Source of the DNA: Cranoglanis bouderius
Lineage: Eukaryota; Chordata; Actinopteri; Siluriformes; Cranoglanididae
Direction of reading: 5' to 3'
Length of the DNA stretch: 64,000 nt
NCBI GenBank assembly: GCA_023630585.1
Contig: CM042540.1
Coordinates: 17,445,574-17,509,573, forward strand
A model generated the notes under the pieces. The model saw only the letters and a list, made by a program, of their open reading frames with translations, had not been told where the DNA came from and did not search any database. Made by a program: the position numbers and the translations under genes. Below are positions 48,651-60,998 of this stretch, piece by piece; within the stretch, counting starts at the first letter, position 1; each line of letters starts with the position of its first letter.

Positions 48651-48703
48651 GGCCTGCCTTACACATGACATGCTTCGCCTTTCTTCCCATCTGTCTCAGG
48701 CCT

Positions 48704-48750
<47 letters not shown>
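48704..48750. repeat. (CA)n array, left arm of an inverted pair
   Basis: About twenty-three CA units. It is complementary to the (TG)n array at 48879-48924. Confidence 0.97.
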
Positions 48751-48753
<3 letters not shown>

Positions 48754-48876
48754 TTGTCATGCGAGGTTTGAGCAGTCCAGAGCAGTTGGGTAAGTACAGG
48801 GCATCTGGTCATCGCCTGAGGAGCCAGGCAGGCTCAAGTGTAAAGATCTTGTCATGCCCCACATGGCCAGGCTGAG

Positions 48877-48878
<2 letters not shown>

Positions 48879-48924
<46 letters not shown>
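48879..48924. repeat. (TG)n array, right arm of an inverted pair
   Basis: About twenty-three TG units, separated from the CA array by about 128 bp of unique sequence. Confidence 0.97.
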
Positions 48925-48926
<2 letters not shown>

Positions 48927-50885
48927 GTGAGGTGGGGGGTGCCGTGTTTGTGTTGAGCATAATGTGCTCTGCTTGTGCAAATGTGTTTAGTGTGGGAAGT
49001 TAATGTAATATTCTCGCCAATCCATTTACACATCGTCCACGCAGGGCTCCTGTTATGTGTCGAGCCACTGGAGCTGAGAGAAGATCCAAAACGAAAGATT
49101 TTACATATTCATCATCCATATTTTTACATAGTTGAATTGTTTTTTATCTGAAAGATTTTTTTTTTTTTTCTCCCACCACAAGGAGGCACGGTTTCTTATA
49201 ACTTACATTTTACACCAAACCAAAAAGGTGCCTAGGCTTCAAAACAGGACCGATAAAACCATATTGCAAAACTCAAAGGATAAGTGTATTTCTATTCTCG
49301 GCATAAATGAATTCTGTGTGGGGTGGAGCCACAGCTTTAAACCAGATTTGGCGCAAACACGAGCATACATCAAATCTTCAACCTTCCTGCAGGCGCATGG
49401 TGATTGGGAAGTGGCTTTAAAGCACGGAAATGGCTTAACTTGATTTAACTAACAGCTTCCACATAGCCTGCTGCTGAAGACGCCAGTCTCTGTTAATGCC
49501 CAGGACTCGAATCAGACCCAGGGAAACACACATTACAGCAGAAATGCTGCTGCTCAGAGTTAATACTTGTGGGTTTTTTCTACTCTTAGTTCGAAACGTA
49601 GTGGCAGATGTGTCATACGTTGAGCCACTGGCTTTGGACTTTTTTTATTTCTGCGTAAAGCCGCTTCAGCACACCTCTGTGTTGTCTCTCTCCAGAGATT
49701 ACAGCTTTTACATGGTCAGACCGAGTCATCACTTGGAACACACACATTGGAACATCTCAGTTAAAGAAGCACAAATGCTGGATTAGATGCTGTTCCGAGA
49801 ACAGATTCTCCTTTTTACATTATTTTACATAAATATGCTTGTAATATTTATGTGCCCCCCCCCGTGCTCAACTTTGCTTAGTGTCCTGCAGTGTTGTACA
49901 TATTAACACAGCAGCTAAAGAGTAACATTACAAGCCACTTTTCTTTCTAATCACCAGGCTTCCAAGTCGCAACACTATGTTAGATCATTTCTGACAGCAA
50001 AGGATCACCAACATTATGCATGTTTGTAGCTGTCCTCATTTACAAGAAAAGCGCACAAGTGTTCTGCTCTCTACAGGCCGTGCTCAGCAAGGGGTCTCGG
50101 TTTGAGCTTCCCACAGCACGGTTGGCTCCGAGATTCAACAAGAAGCCAAGCGAATTCTAGGTGCCCTCTAAACAAGGTGGAAAGGGGAGCGAGGATGTTA
50201 CTGGCCTCTCGTCTAGTTTTACATTCTGGCAGAGTGTACCATGACTCATGGGCTTGCAGCTCATTAAAGCAGGAGTCTGGGGCTTGTCTCTGTAATCAGC
50301 AAGCTCACCCGCGCCTTTGCTGCTGGATCTGCGGAGAGCAGAGCAGCGCCAGTCCTCCCAAAGCAACCGGCCATGTTTTCAATAAAGCCTCTCCGCCTGG
50401 ATTTCTGCCTCTGCTGTATCAAAGGCTTGGGAGCCACAGGCCATGAACCAGAGCTTAAGAAGGAGGACTGTGGGGAAGGAGGGATAAAGACAAGAGAACA
50501 TCGGCATCGAATCGGCAGAAGTCATCTTTTTTTTTTTCTTTTTTTTTCTTTTTTTAATCCATGCCTTGAGTGCAGCAACAAACCCTATTTTCCTTTTCTG
50601 TCAAACATGAAAGTAGGACTGGTGCTGACGCTCGTGCTTGACTGCTCACATTACCCTTTCCAGGCATGAAATTGAACACAGCGGGTACGGCTCCGTGGCA
50701 GTTATGAATATGTGATTGCGTGTGCTAGGAATCTTTTTTTTTTTTTTTAAGGGAGTAATGCTATCTGAGCAGAGCAAATGTTGAGCGCCAACACGTAGCA
50801 GAATGAATTAGTAGCCGAGCCAAAACACCGGATACAGGGAGGTTATGTCTGTTCGGTGCATTTAACACATCACCCACGCAATTTG

Positions 50886-50913
50886 CCCCCCTCCCCCCCC
50901 CCCCCCCCCCCCC
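50886..50913. repeat. Poly-C run
   Basis: C run interrupted once by T near its left end. A likely sequencing and assembly weak point. Confidence 0.93.
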
Positions 50914-51961
50914 TTCTCTTTCCCTCTACAACAGGATTAGCTCACACCCACAGACACCATTCACGGCGCCACTGACCTCTTTAACTATGACAGTTATGAT
51001 GCTTTGTCTGTCTGCCAGCTCATCGGAAATGCAGGGCTGCTTAATCATTCATTTGCTCTGTTCTTGACCCTAGTGTAAAATTTAGCTTCATTCTTGATGA
51101 ATGCCAGTAAAAAAGCCACGGAGGTTTGTATGGTTTCCAGTTATTCCCTTGTTGTATTATTTCCACGGTTGTAGAAACACAATGCCATTCATGTCTGTAT
51201 GAGATCACCAAGTCGTTGACATTAACATGAGTATACAGGCGTTTTTTTTTTGTTTTTTGTTTTTTTTTTTACTTCTCATTTCTCAGCTGTGATATATTAT
51301 TATGTTCGCTTTGGGTTATGATTATATTAAGACAGGAAAATTAGATTAAGACTGAGGAAAATGGAAACAGCTCTATTTAGCTGATAAGTGGGCATAGATT
51401 TTTAGACAGTGTGGAGTAAGTGGTGTGTGTGTGTATGCGTGTGTGTGTGTGTGTGTGTGTGTATGCGTGTGAAAGAGACCCATGTGTCTGAGAGTGCTCC
51501 CTCGTTATGCAAATTAGGGTTCCACCTCTTAAATCTCCTTTAGCAAATGAGCGGAAAACAGAGACGTAAACAGCTGTTGCTGTTGCACTCCGACATCTGT
51601 GAGACTGTCCCTCGTGATTCACTGTGTTGCACTGACCCTGTTTTGTACCCCAGGCTTAACCTATGTTTCTCTGCTCATTCTTTTTTTGTGTGTGTGTGTT
51701 TGGGCTTTGTTGTCAGGCGTTGGACTGAGGGGATTTACCCCATTTGACACCTCCTTAAACTTGGATCAGGGGCAGTCGGATAATGCTGTTAGACTTTGTC
51801 AATTGCTTTTCTGTTTATAAGGACTGTGGGAGGTCTGCAAGCTGAAGGCATGACCAGGCGACCTCAGAAATCTGTCTCCGTGTTTCGTCTTCTGTCATTC
51901 CACAAAAAGTGTTAAAAGCTTCAGCTTGACCTAATGCACTGTAAAAGAGTATAAAACATTG

Positions 51962-51999
<38 letters not shown>

Positions 52000-52000
52000 G
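51962..52000. repeat. (ATT)n microsatellite
   Basis: About thirteen ATT units, followed within 10 bp by AATAATAATAAT in the opposite sense. Confidence 0.95.
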
Positions 52001-52442
52001 AACCGCAATAATAATAATCGCACAAGTAGTAGCATTTAATTAATTTTAAGTATTTTGCCTTGGATCAAATCCCACAGTGTTGTACACAATCTCAAAATAA
52101 AAACGGGATGCTAAAACCATGAAGCAAGCAGTCAAGTAGTAAAATGTTTTAGAAAGAAAATAACTTTAGCACCAAAGGGAGTGATTAGTTTATATAATTA
52201 AAAGAAAAAAAATCTCCAGATCCTTTCATGCTTCAGTTTGATTCATAGTTAAACTAGATTTTCTGCTAACATTGTTGGGTTAGATACAGGGCTAATATAT
52301 TACTATAATTTAATTCATGCCAAAGCTGTCAGTACACACACACACACACACACAGATACATCAGTTTGACTAGTGTATAACCACAGATAAATAATGCCCA
52401 CACCTTAACCTCAGCAACTAAAAGGAACTTTCAGCAGTTTAT

Positions 52443-52486
52443 TTTGTTTGTTTGTTTGTTTGTTTGTTGGGGGGGGGGGGGGGGGG
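52443..52486. repeat. (TTTG)n followed by poly-G
   Basis: Six TTTG-type units lead directly into a G run of about 18. Confidence 0.94.
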
Positions 52487-53769
52487 TTGGAGTGAGGTGG
52501 AATGCAGTTTTGTGACCAGCCAAATGTCCTTACAGTCTCAATCTTTGCATATATCTTGGACACACGCACACATTTAGATCTTTTGGAATAACATAATCCT
52601 TACCTTACCATCAGTGACCAATAGAAACTTGTTCATAGAACAGTTCTCTTGTTTTCCTATCATTTTGTCCTCATATAGGACTGAAAACACATCTTTAAGG
52701 AGCAGGCTGAGCCATAGCTGTTACTGATTTAGTGACCGATAAACAGTTCTGGCCTCTGCTGTATGGATTATATGCACATGTCATATACATAGTATTGACT
52801 AACCCCAGTTTCAGTACACTAGCCTTTCTCTGTCACTGCTGTTCGCACCGGATGATAAACTTTAATCCCGTGCGTGTTTACTTGCTTCTCTCACTCCAGC
52901 ACTACAGAAGCCGACAGCCGTATTGATCAGTGTTCAGCTTTAGCCGGACACTTCACACATTCTGGATGTAAGCAGTACTCAGAGTTTCCTGGCTTCCGCT
53001 CAGCTCGTCTCCTTCTTTTCCTGCCCTGTGCCACTGCATCTGAACCCTGTGCTTGGGATATTTATAGCCTGGGGCTAAAGCTTTTCTCTCTTCTCATTAG
53101 CTGCCAGCGCTTAGTGGTCAGTCCACATAGCTGCTTCTCCATAAGTGTCACTCGCCTTTTCTCCTCCTCTTCTCGTCTGCTCTCTCAGTGCTGTGGTAAT
53201 GGCTCCCACCTCAGGCGCCACAGCATGACCCACACAATGCCAGTCTATGTGTGGAGAAGAAGAAAAGAGGAGTGATGTGGTAATAGTGAAGCCTCTGGTG
53301 TCTGACAGTTTTTGTGTTACACCACACGCACACACCCACACACACACACTCTGTGTATATTTATAACTGCACAGATGCGCTTGAGTTCAGTGAAGTATGG
53401 ATGTTATACCAAGACACACAAACCTACAAATAGAAAAAACAATCCTGATTAGAGTTTACAGTTTCTCAGAAAGATGAATTACTGTACTGTCAGGTGTAAA
53501 ACTGAGCCTGCGTTATGTAAGAAATAAAACACAACAGGGTTGTATGGTTGTAGAAATAAAACACAATAGGGTCTGTTACAGAAAATTCATAAATGCCATT
53601 GTGGTGTGAAGCATCTCGAAGTTATTATGTTCCAATAACAGCACATCCTAACATTGCTCTTATACCACCACAATTTGCCAACTGACACACTTAGAGTTAG
53701 ATAGATTTAATGGTTTCGAGAAAAAAAAAAAGAAGTAAATTGTTGTTCTCACTTAGAGCAGCTATAAAC

Positions 53770-54167
53770 AGCTGCTCCCTCACCAGCCTCTCTCTTTTTT
53801 CTGTCTTGAAGTTAATATGAGAAATCGGAAAGCGCAGAGCCTTCTATCATGAAGACTCTCCCATGATAGAAAACTTACTGACCAATACAAAGCACAGACA
53901 CGGGAGACTTCCATAAATGTTAAGTAAACGTATCAGCCTGTCAACGATGATACATTTTTCTTTAATTTCATTGTTAATTTCTTTGTTCAGCGACACGTTT
54001 ATTATATAATCTAATAATAAACTTTTAATATGTTTATTATTAGATTATATAGAACATCTGCCATATAAGTCCCTTGAGCTGTTACTATAGAAACGATAAT
54101 GTATTCGAGTGAGCATGTAAACATAAATCTGTTATTTGGATTACTGTCGGAGTTGCGGTTATTCTGT
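53770..54167 (+). repeat. Dispersed repeat, three-copy family (copy 2) with palindrome
   Basis: Shares GCTCCCTCACC, GAAGACTCTCC, GATAGAAAACxTACTGAC, GGAGACTxCCATAAAT, GTTTATTATTAGxxTTAGATTAT-like and GAGCTGTTACTATAGAAAC with copy 3 in the same order. It is truncated on the right where the next repeat starts. A perfect 20-bp inverted repeat (54003-54022 with 54032-54051, 9-bp loop) lies inside it. Confidence 0.72.
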
Positions 54168-54545
54168 CCCTCCAGGATTTCGCGACGGCAGAAATTAACG
54201 CAAAATCAAGGAAACTCCACAGTATTCTGCGTAGCTTACAATTTTTCAAAATGACAGCAGATTTTCCGCAGATTTGGGCCAAGACGCATCATGGGACGTC
54301 ATCACAACACGCATTCAGCCAAAGCCCTCTTCGATTCACATGCGTCGAACATGAGTACAGCAAAAAGATCTCATTTACCAACAGACATCACTGTGAAAGA
54401 CCGTGCAAAACAATTTCATGCAATTGCAATTGCGCCAATTCAAGACGTTCTCCACAAAAAAAAAAGCACAAAAAACTCTGCAAGTTGCATCACAAATTTT
54501 GAAAAAAGCCGCAGAAAAAACAAGCATTTTTGACCAAACATGTTT
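54168..54545 (+). mobile_element. Possible CGGBP1-like/hAT-derived repeat fragment
   Basis: A plus-strand frame from 54291 reads STAKRSHLPTDITVKDRAKQ, which recalls the N-terminal lead-in of CGGBP1-like proteins and related BED/hAT transposase-derived genes. The zinc-finger part that should follow is replaced by A-rich sequence. The upstream TTTCGCGACGGCAGAAATTA looks like the end of a fish repeat. Family assignment is from memory and weak. Confidence 0.35.
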
Positions 54546-56967
54546 CAACACATTAGGAGTGTGAGAACTGCAGCATCCTGTCCTTGTCCCTGCAGTGTCT
54601 GACCCTGTCTCCTTGCACCTGTGTCCCCAACACTGTCCCTAACTTAATGATGTAGTACATGTGCATGCTTGGAAAAGGGTGGCCACCTCACCATTAAACA
54701 CACGCCTGTTTTTTTTTTTTGTTTGTTTGTTTTTTTCTATTTTCGTTATCGTTCTCTACAGGTATATCCTAAAGGAGGCCCTTCCTGCTGTTTTTCTTTT
54801 TTCTTTTTGTCTTTTTTCAAGCATGCATATGTCCCACATCACTGTCTCCTCCATCCTCTTTCATTCCCCATATTTATTTGTCATTCATTGTATGTAAGAA
54901 AGGAAGGGAGTGGAGAGGAGATGTGAGGAGAGGAGTGACGCAGCCAGCTCAGGGCCATGCTAGAGCGCAATGGAAGACGTCTGCACCCCTGATTCACAAG
55001 GTTAGAAATGCTAGTGCCAGATGGAGCAGAACATGGAGTCATCACTGTTAAATTGTTCATTAATGATCAGAAATCCTCACGCTCTGTTCTCAGACATGGA
55101 CCATGACTGAGAAGTGCTTATGTAGAGTCAGGCTGGGATTATTTCCCCTGAGTCAGAGTATTCACTGGTCTGTTAAAGTCTTCAACACAACCCTCTTTCA
55201 TTCATCTCTCAGTGTTTTAGTGTTTTATACTGTAAATATTTGTATCTAATTTAGCTCTAACAAATAGATCCAGTGCTGTCGACTGTAACGTTGTGTTTAC
55301 TGTTTGTGAATGTTTTATGTAATGTCAATCTAAAATAGTCTAATAAAGAATTTGAGAAAAACTGTGGAGGGGAAAAAAGTTTTTTCACCTTTATTGTATT
55401 TTATCTCTAGTTGCTGTACATGTTCATTCAGGTATGTAATTTGCACAACAACAAGGGGCGAATTCTGCATTATTCATGCACTGAGCCCTGCTACATTTAA
55501 ACTTCATAATCCTCAGCAGGCTCAGGTTGAGGTAGGGACAGCCGTTTTAATGCATAATTGACCTTGTCTGTCGATGCCCTCCACATTAGACGTATAAAAC
55601 TGGAACATACTTCCATGATGTTAGATATCCATCTTAAACTATTACTTATATCTGTAATGAGTGGATCATTACATAATTTTTTGTTTTGTTATTTTGCACT
55701 TTAACTGTCTCAGAGCCTGGCAATGACTAGCTGGGTAAATAACACCAGCGTGTGAACTTTGTTCTCTGACTAGGTCATGAGCCGTAAAAACAGAAAGGAG
55801 CAGCATGTGATTGAGGAGTGCTGACAGCACCGAGCTTCTCTCGGACTCGTGCACCCTGTTATACATCAGCTCTGTCCAACATGTCGCTCTCTGTAAAACA
55901 TCCCAGCGGTAGCCTGTGACCAGAAGCTGTCATTTGTTTAGATAAACCTTATGATATAGAATTTTATTCTTTTTGGCTTCACATGATGGCACACGCCAAT
56001 TATCAGCCCGCTCGTACTCGCTACCGCACTTTGTAATCAGCTCCAACAATTATACCATTGAAAATATGCACTGATTGCTCTCCGTGTGTATTTTGGACCA
56101 AGCGGCCGAGCCAAAAACAATACCGGTCAAAACAAAGCAAGGGTTACGCGGACTCACAATAATTTGCACCGCCTTTGAAGTGTCCAGTCCCGAAATTACA
56201 GTGCTGCCATAATGAAGTATTGCCATGCAATTACCCAGCAGTTTAGTGCACAGAGCCACAGAGCAGTGAAAGTGCAATGGGGTGTTGGGAGCAGAGGGCA
56301 GGCGCTGAAACTTGAGAGGTAGCGTGCTGTTTTTCTGTGAGTGTTTGGTACACTTAGTATGTGTGTGTGTTTATGGTTGTGCTACACCCTGTGAAGCGTG
56401 TTTGGCTACGTGCTGGGTGGCCCTCACCTGAGGTGGCCAGGCCTGATGAATTATGAAGTGGTTGCAATCTCGTTAATATTGCAGCAGCAAACATACAGCA
56501 TACTGGCACCAGCCTGCATGTTAACAAACGATGCATTTTTAATTAACGCTCAGCTTTGATTGTTGATTTGACATCACCCTGGACCATGGCACAATGTGGC
56601 TGAAAAGTAGGCGATAAGTTATTTCTGGTGCCCAGGTACCACCAGGGCTTTAAAAGTTTCACTCAGCCGCTCTTATACATTGTGTCTCTTGGCTCTGCAC
56701 CATGGACTAAATTATGGAGGAGCGACGTGAAGTGCTACAGATGGACCACAGATTTGGAAATGGCTTGTGTCTTTGTTTGTTAAACTGTCCTGTAGTGGGA
56801 TTAAGTAAGAAATAAAACACTTTGTGGTGTGCTGTTTTAGGGAAAATGTCCATGCCGGGGTTGTATGATGCTTTTGCTGCCCTGAAGAGTTTCATTCCTC
56901 GTATACCACAGCAGCTTGCTTATTACCATTTTTAAGTTATTAATGAACAACAAATCAAGCTTCCTAA
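54546..56967. other. Intron segment, unique
   Basis: T-rich to 54800, then unique intronic sequence. The stretch 56040-56600 is GC-balanced and repeat-free. No gene recognised. Confidence 0.58.
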
Positions 56968-56969
56968 AT

Positions 56970-57278
56970 GTTTATCCATCCATTTTCCGTACCGCTTATC
57001 CTACACAGAGTCGTGAGCCTGGAACCTATCCCAGGGAACTCGGGGCACACAGCGGGGGACACCCTGGATGTGGTGCCAATCACACACCCATTCACACACT
57101 ACAGACAATTTGTAAATGCCGATCAGCCTATAACTAATGTCTTTGGACTGAGGGATGAAACTGGAGTACCCGGAGGAAACCCCCGAAGCACAGGGAGAAC
57201 ATGCAGACTCCGCGCACACAGCGCAGAGGCGGGATTTGAACCCCGAACTCCGGAGGTGTGAGGCAAACGTGCCAAGCC
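56970..57278 (-). mobile_element. tRNA-derived SINE
   Basis: On the minus strand: an A-box-like TGGCACGTTTGCC (57274-57262), an intact B box GGTTCAAATCC (57242-57232), then TGCATGTTCTCCCTGTG and GTTTCCTCCGGGTACTCC, ending GGATAAGCGGTACGGAAAAT with an ATGG-type tail. This is a well-represented fish SINE layout. A 97-codon frame on the + strand across it comes from the SINE. Confidence 0.8.
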
Positions 57279-57356
57279 TTAAATGTTTATAGTTACATTT
57301 AATATTGTGCAATGTCCATGAGATAAGTTGGTTCCTGTTATCATTTATGTCGCATA

Positions 57357-57758
57357 TGTCGCTCCCTCACCGGCTTTTCTATTTTTTTCCTCACTCCTCT
57401 GTCCGGAAGACTCTCCTACGACAGAAAACCTACTGACACTGGAGACTCCTTCCATAAATCTTAATTCAGTGTCTCTGTACAGAAAGCTTCACTGTATCAA
57501 TGATGATTTATTTTATTTGTTAAATAACAGCACTTATTTTTAATCTGTTTATTATTAGTCTTAGATTATGTGGAGTGTCTACCATACAAGTCCCTGTGTA
57601 TGAGTTGTTACTATAAAAACAATAAAATATTAGAATCAGATATTTATTAATATAAACCTGTCATTTGACTTGCAGCCAGAGCTACTGTCAGAACCGTGCT
57701 GCTATAGAAAATATGAACATATTCAGATTCGAGAATTCAACAGCACTGTGGTATAAGG
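57357..57758 (+). repeat. Dispersed repeat, three-copy family (copy 3)
   Basis: The most complete of the three copies, from GCTCCCTCACCGGC to TCAACAGCACTGTGGTATAA. It sits about 80 bp right of a SINE. There is no coding sequence. Confidence 0.75.
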
Positions 57759-58712
57759 AGTAGTGTTATTCAGGAAGCCATGGAAACACTAGTTACTCAT
57801 CATGGCCAGTTGACTCTGTGTTGGCAGGGTTCCACCCCTCCACTTGCGGCGACTTTGATTAAAAGCATACACGGAGATGTGATGAGCCTCATAGTCACGT
57901 GACCTGTAGTAGATACACTGGTCGTTCCTTGATCTTCAAGTTGTGCAACACTGTTTTAGCTCTGAATTCTTGCTTCTGATTCCAGTATAGACGTCTTACA
58001 CGCAATTTAACGCCATGTTTCCCTATTGTAGGTGACTAAACACTATTATGCAACGTTATGTTTGCACTATCATTAGATGATAGTTAACCAGGATAATCCC
58101 TGACTGCAGCATTAAGAGATTTCACTCCCACTTCTTTGGAGTCAGCTCTCTTTATTTTTTCCACTCGAGTGCTAGTGTATCAGACCTTGCAGAACCACAG
58201 AGACTAGCATTTACACCCACCAGCACTTCTTTCACTCGGTGCTCCAGCACTAGCGTGCTAGCAGTGCGAGGGTCAGGCCCTGAGCGCGGCCGGCTGAAAT
58301 GAGATACATGCCCGGCTCAGGGACGGGAGCAGGGTCAGCAGCTGGTGGAGGATATGGCAATCATTTATAAAAATATGCTTTCTCAAGCCCACAAAAACAA
58401 AAGCCCCGAACCCAACAGCTGGGAAGGGTTGGGAGTAGCCCCAAGGCTGGCAAGTTCCCTTCCAGATGGAGAGGTTAGTCCGGGGCTAGCCAGGCCGCTC
58501 CACTTAAACTTCCGATTCCCATTAGGTGCAGAGAAGATTGCAGGGGAAGGGAAGAGGAAGAAAAGCAATGAGCATGACTGCTCTGTTTTTTCACCCTGCT
58601 TAATCAAATAAAGCAGGAAGCTTCCGAGACGGAAGAATTGTGTTTATTGATATTTGCGCACACTCTGTGTTGTTTGTTTTAAAAGTCTTCTCCATCATTG
58701 TGAAATATTGCA

Positions 58713-58751
<39 letters not shown>

Positions 58752-59660
58752 TGCCTGTGCTTGAGCCTTTTTTTTTCTTGCATCAGGAAGTTGCATCAGG
58801 GCTTTCTTATTTTTTTCATCAACGTTCCAATTTATTTAAATTGAGCCACTGGGAAATTTCCACTGACTGTGCTTCTACTGCAAGTAAATTACCAAGCCCA
58901 GGGCAATTTATAGTAATAGTAGGCGTTGGATTAAATAGCTGTATGGAGCAGGCCTTAAATAAAAATTGATGAGCCTCTCCACTCTTGTGTTGATGTGACA
59001 CTCAGCTCAGTGTAGAAGTATTAGGGTCCTGCTGTGGGTATTGTGTTACCCCTAGCTCAATTTGGCTCTGTTAAAAAGTGCAGTTGCATTTTTTGGGGTG
59101 TGTCAGAACCTGACAAGCGATCCCTGGATTTGCCCTTAATAAGAGAAATGTACACATGGAAGCCCTGGGAACAGATTCAGTGCACTATATAATGAAGGTG
59201 AGTGAAACCATGCCAAAAGCTAGTAACCTCGTACAGTGATGTTGACACGGGGTCTACACAACCTGGCAACTGTTTTTTTGAGAGGACATGTGATATTCAT
59301 TGAAAGGCACTACTAAGGTTTACTGTAAGGGGACAGAGCACTGATGTATTAGGCTCCATGTAGCCGCTGAGGATATGATCACCATTAGGCACCATTATAC
59401 ACCATTACTTATAACTGTATATGGCAGAAGATGGCCACGGCCAAAAACATTAGTGCGTTCTCATACACCCAGCAGCTGCCTTGTTCACTTCATTATTTGA
59501 GAAAATATAAAGCAGTCCATAAAAATAACTTCTTGTATCACACTCATTTTGAAACCTTTTCATTAACTACCACACATAAGAGTGGCAGGCTGGGAAATCC
59601 TTTCACATGGTGCAATTTGGACATTTTCTACTAAAAACTACAGGTTTTTCCAGAATTTAC
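57759..59660. other. Intron segment, unique
   Basis: The block 58120-58620 is GC-balanced, repeat-free and contains an 88-codon open frame (58345) on the + strand with an overlapping minus-strand frame; it resembles no protein I know. A T run of 32 lies at 58715-58746. The remainder is ordinary intron. Confidence 0.55.
58715..58746. repeat. Poly-T run
   Basis: 32 consecutive T on the + strand. Confidence 0.96.
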
Positions 59661-59772
59661 GGCATTTGGCAGAAGCCCTTATCCAGAGCGACTTACATTT
59701 ATTTCATTTTTTTTACACAACTGAGCAGTTGAGGGTTAAAGGCCTTGCTTAAGGTCAAAGCTTGGTGGTTTA
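59661..59772 (-). mobile_element. 5'-truncated SINE
   Basis: Starts with GGCATTTGGCAGAAGCCCTT and ATCCAGAGCGACTTACATTT, the conserved teleost SINE tail read in reverse, then the GAGCAGTTGAGGGTTAAAGG body seen at 8004-8157. The tRNA-like head is missing and a Tc1-like relic begins about 15 bp further on. Confidence 0.72.
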
Positions 59773-59785
59773 CATAATTATGACC

Positions 59786-60998
59786 TAATAGTAGACAAAG
59801 AGATCCAAATTAAACAAATGACACAAAAATATTATACTTGGTCATTTATTTATCGAAGAAAATGATCTAATATTACATATCTTTGAGTGGCAAAAGTATG
59901 TGAACCTTTGCTTTCAGTATGTGGTGTGACCCCCTTATGCAGCAGTAACTGCAACTATAACATTTCCAGTAACTGTTGATCAGTCCCGCACATCAGCTTA
60001 TAGGAGTTTTAGCCCATTCCTCAGTACAGGACAGCTTCAACTCTGATATGTTGCTGGGTTTCCTCACATGAACTGCTTACTTCAGGTCCTTCCACAACAT
60101 TTCTATTGAATTAAAGTCAGGACATTGACTTGGCCATTCCAAAACATTAACTTTATTCTACTTTAACTATTCTTTGGTGGAATGACTTGCGTACTTAGGG
60201 TCGTTATCTTGCTGCATGACCCACCTTTTGGGATTCAGTTCTTGAGATTCAGTTCATGGACAGGTGTCCTGACATTTTCCTTTAGAATTCACTGGTATAT
60301 ACTAAAATTCATTGTTCCATTAATGATGGCAAGCCGTCCTGTCCCAGATGCAGCAAAACGGGCCCAAACCACGACACTACCACCACCATGTTTCACAGAT
60401 GGGATAAGGTTCTTATGCTGGAATGCAGTGTTTTTCTTTCTCCAAACATAACGCTTCTCATTTAAACCAAAAAGTTCTATTTTTGGTCTCATCTATCCAC
60501 AAAACATTTAGCAAATGCAGACAGGCAGAATTGTTCTTTTTAGAGAGCAGTGACTTTCTCCTTGCAACCCAGCCATGCACACCATTGTTCTTCAGTGTTC
60601 TCCTGATGGTGGACTCATGAACATTAACATTAGCCAATGTGAGAGAGGCCTTTAGTTGCTTAGAAGTCCCTTTGTGACCTCGTGGACTATTACACGTCTT
60701 GCTCTTGGAGTGATTTTTGTTGGTTGACCACTCCTGGGAAAGGTAACAATGGTCTTGAATTTCCTCCATTTGTACACAGTCTGTCTGACTGTGGAATGGT
60801 GGAGTCCAAACTCTTTAGAGATGGTTTTGTAACCTTTCCCATCCTGATGAGCAACAACTCCTCTTTTTCTGAGGTCCTCAGAAATCTCCTTTGTTCATGT
60901 TATGATACACTTACACAAACATGTGTTGTGAAGACCAGACTTTGATAGATCCCTGTTCTTTAAATAAAACAGGACACTCACTCATACCTGATTGTCAC
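59786..60998 (-). mobile_element. Tc1-like transposon relic (third family)
   Basis: The left part begins near GTAGACAAAGAGATCC and TTAAACAAATGACAC, with GGCAAAAGTATGTGAACC further in, the end style of another fish Tc1 family. The interior has a minus-strand transposase. The right inverted repeat cannot be found, so the right end is truncated or deleted and the 60998 boundary is approximate. Confidence 0.75.
60289..60915 (-). pseudogene. Tc1-like transposase pseudogene (third family)
   Basis: Read from right to left, the helix-turn-helix region is present but the expected start codon is lost and an early stop follows. The frame 60769-60458 then reads TIRRTLKNNGVHGWVARRKS and LLNVLWIDETKN (first catalytic Asp in altered context). 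A shifted frame gives KIELFGLNEKRYVWRKKN and VKHGGGSVVVWARFAASGTG. The parts with the second Asp and last Glu, expected at 60000-60280, are badly decayed. Confidence 0.78.

Larger units (their letters stand above)
48925..53769. other. Intron segment, unique with microsatellites
   Basis: Holds poly-C (50886-50913), TG (51423-51472), ATT (51962-52000), CA (52336-52353), TTTG plus poly-G (52443-52486) and poly-T/T-rich runs (50527-50558, 51241-51270). GC-balanced unique blocks at 50080-50460 and 52900-53270 carry no convincing coding sequence. No gene recognised. Confidence 0.58.

Noticed and set aside
57232..57274. tRNA gene
   Set aside because: The A and B boxes belong to a SINE head followed by SINE body and tail; no cloverleaf is intact.
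58345..58611. 88-codon open frame in a GC-balanced block
   Set aside because: The opposite strand is open too over the same stretch and the peptide resembles nothing known; better seen as a possible non-coding conserved block.
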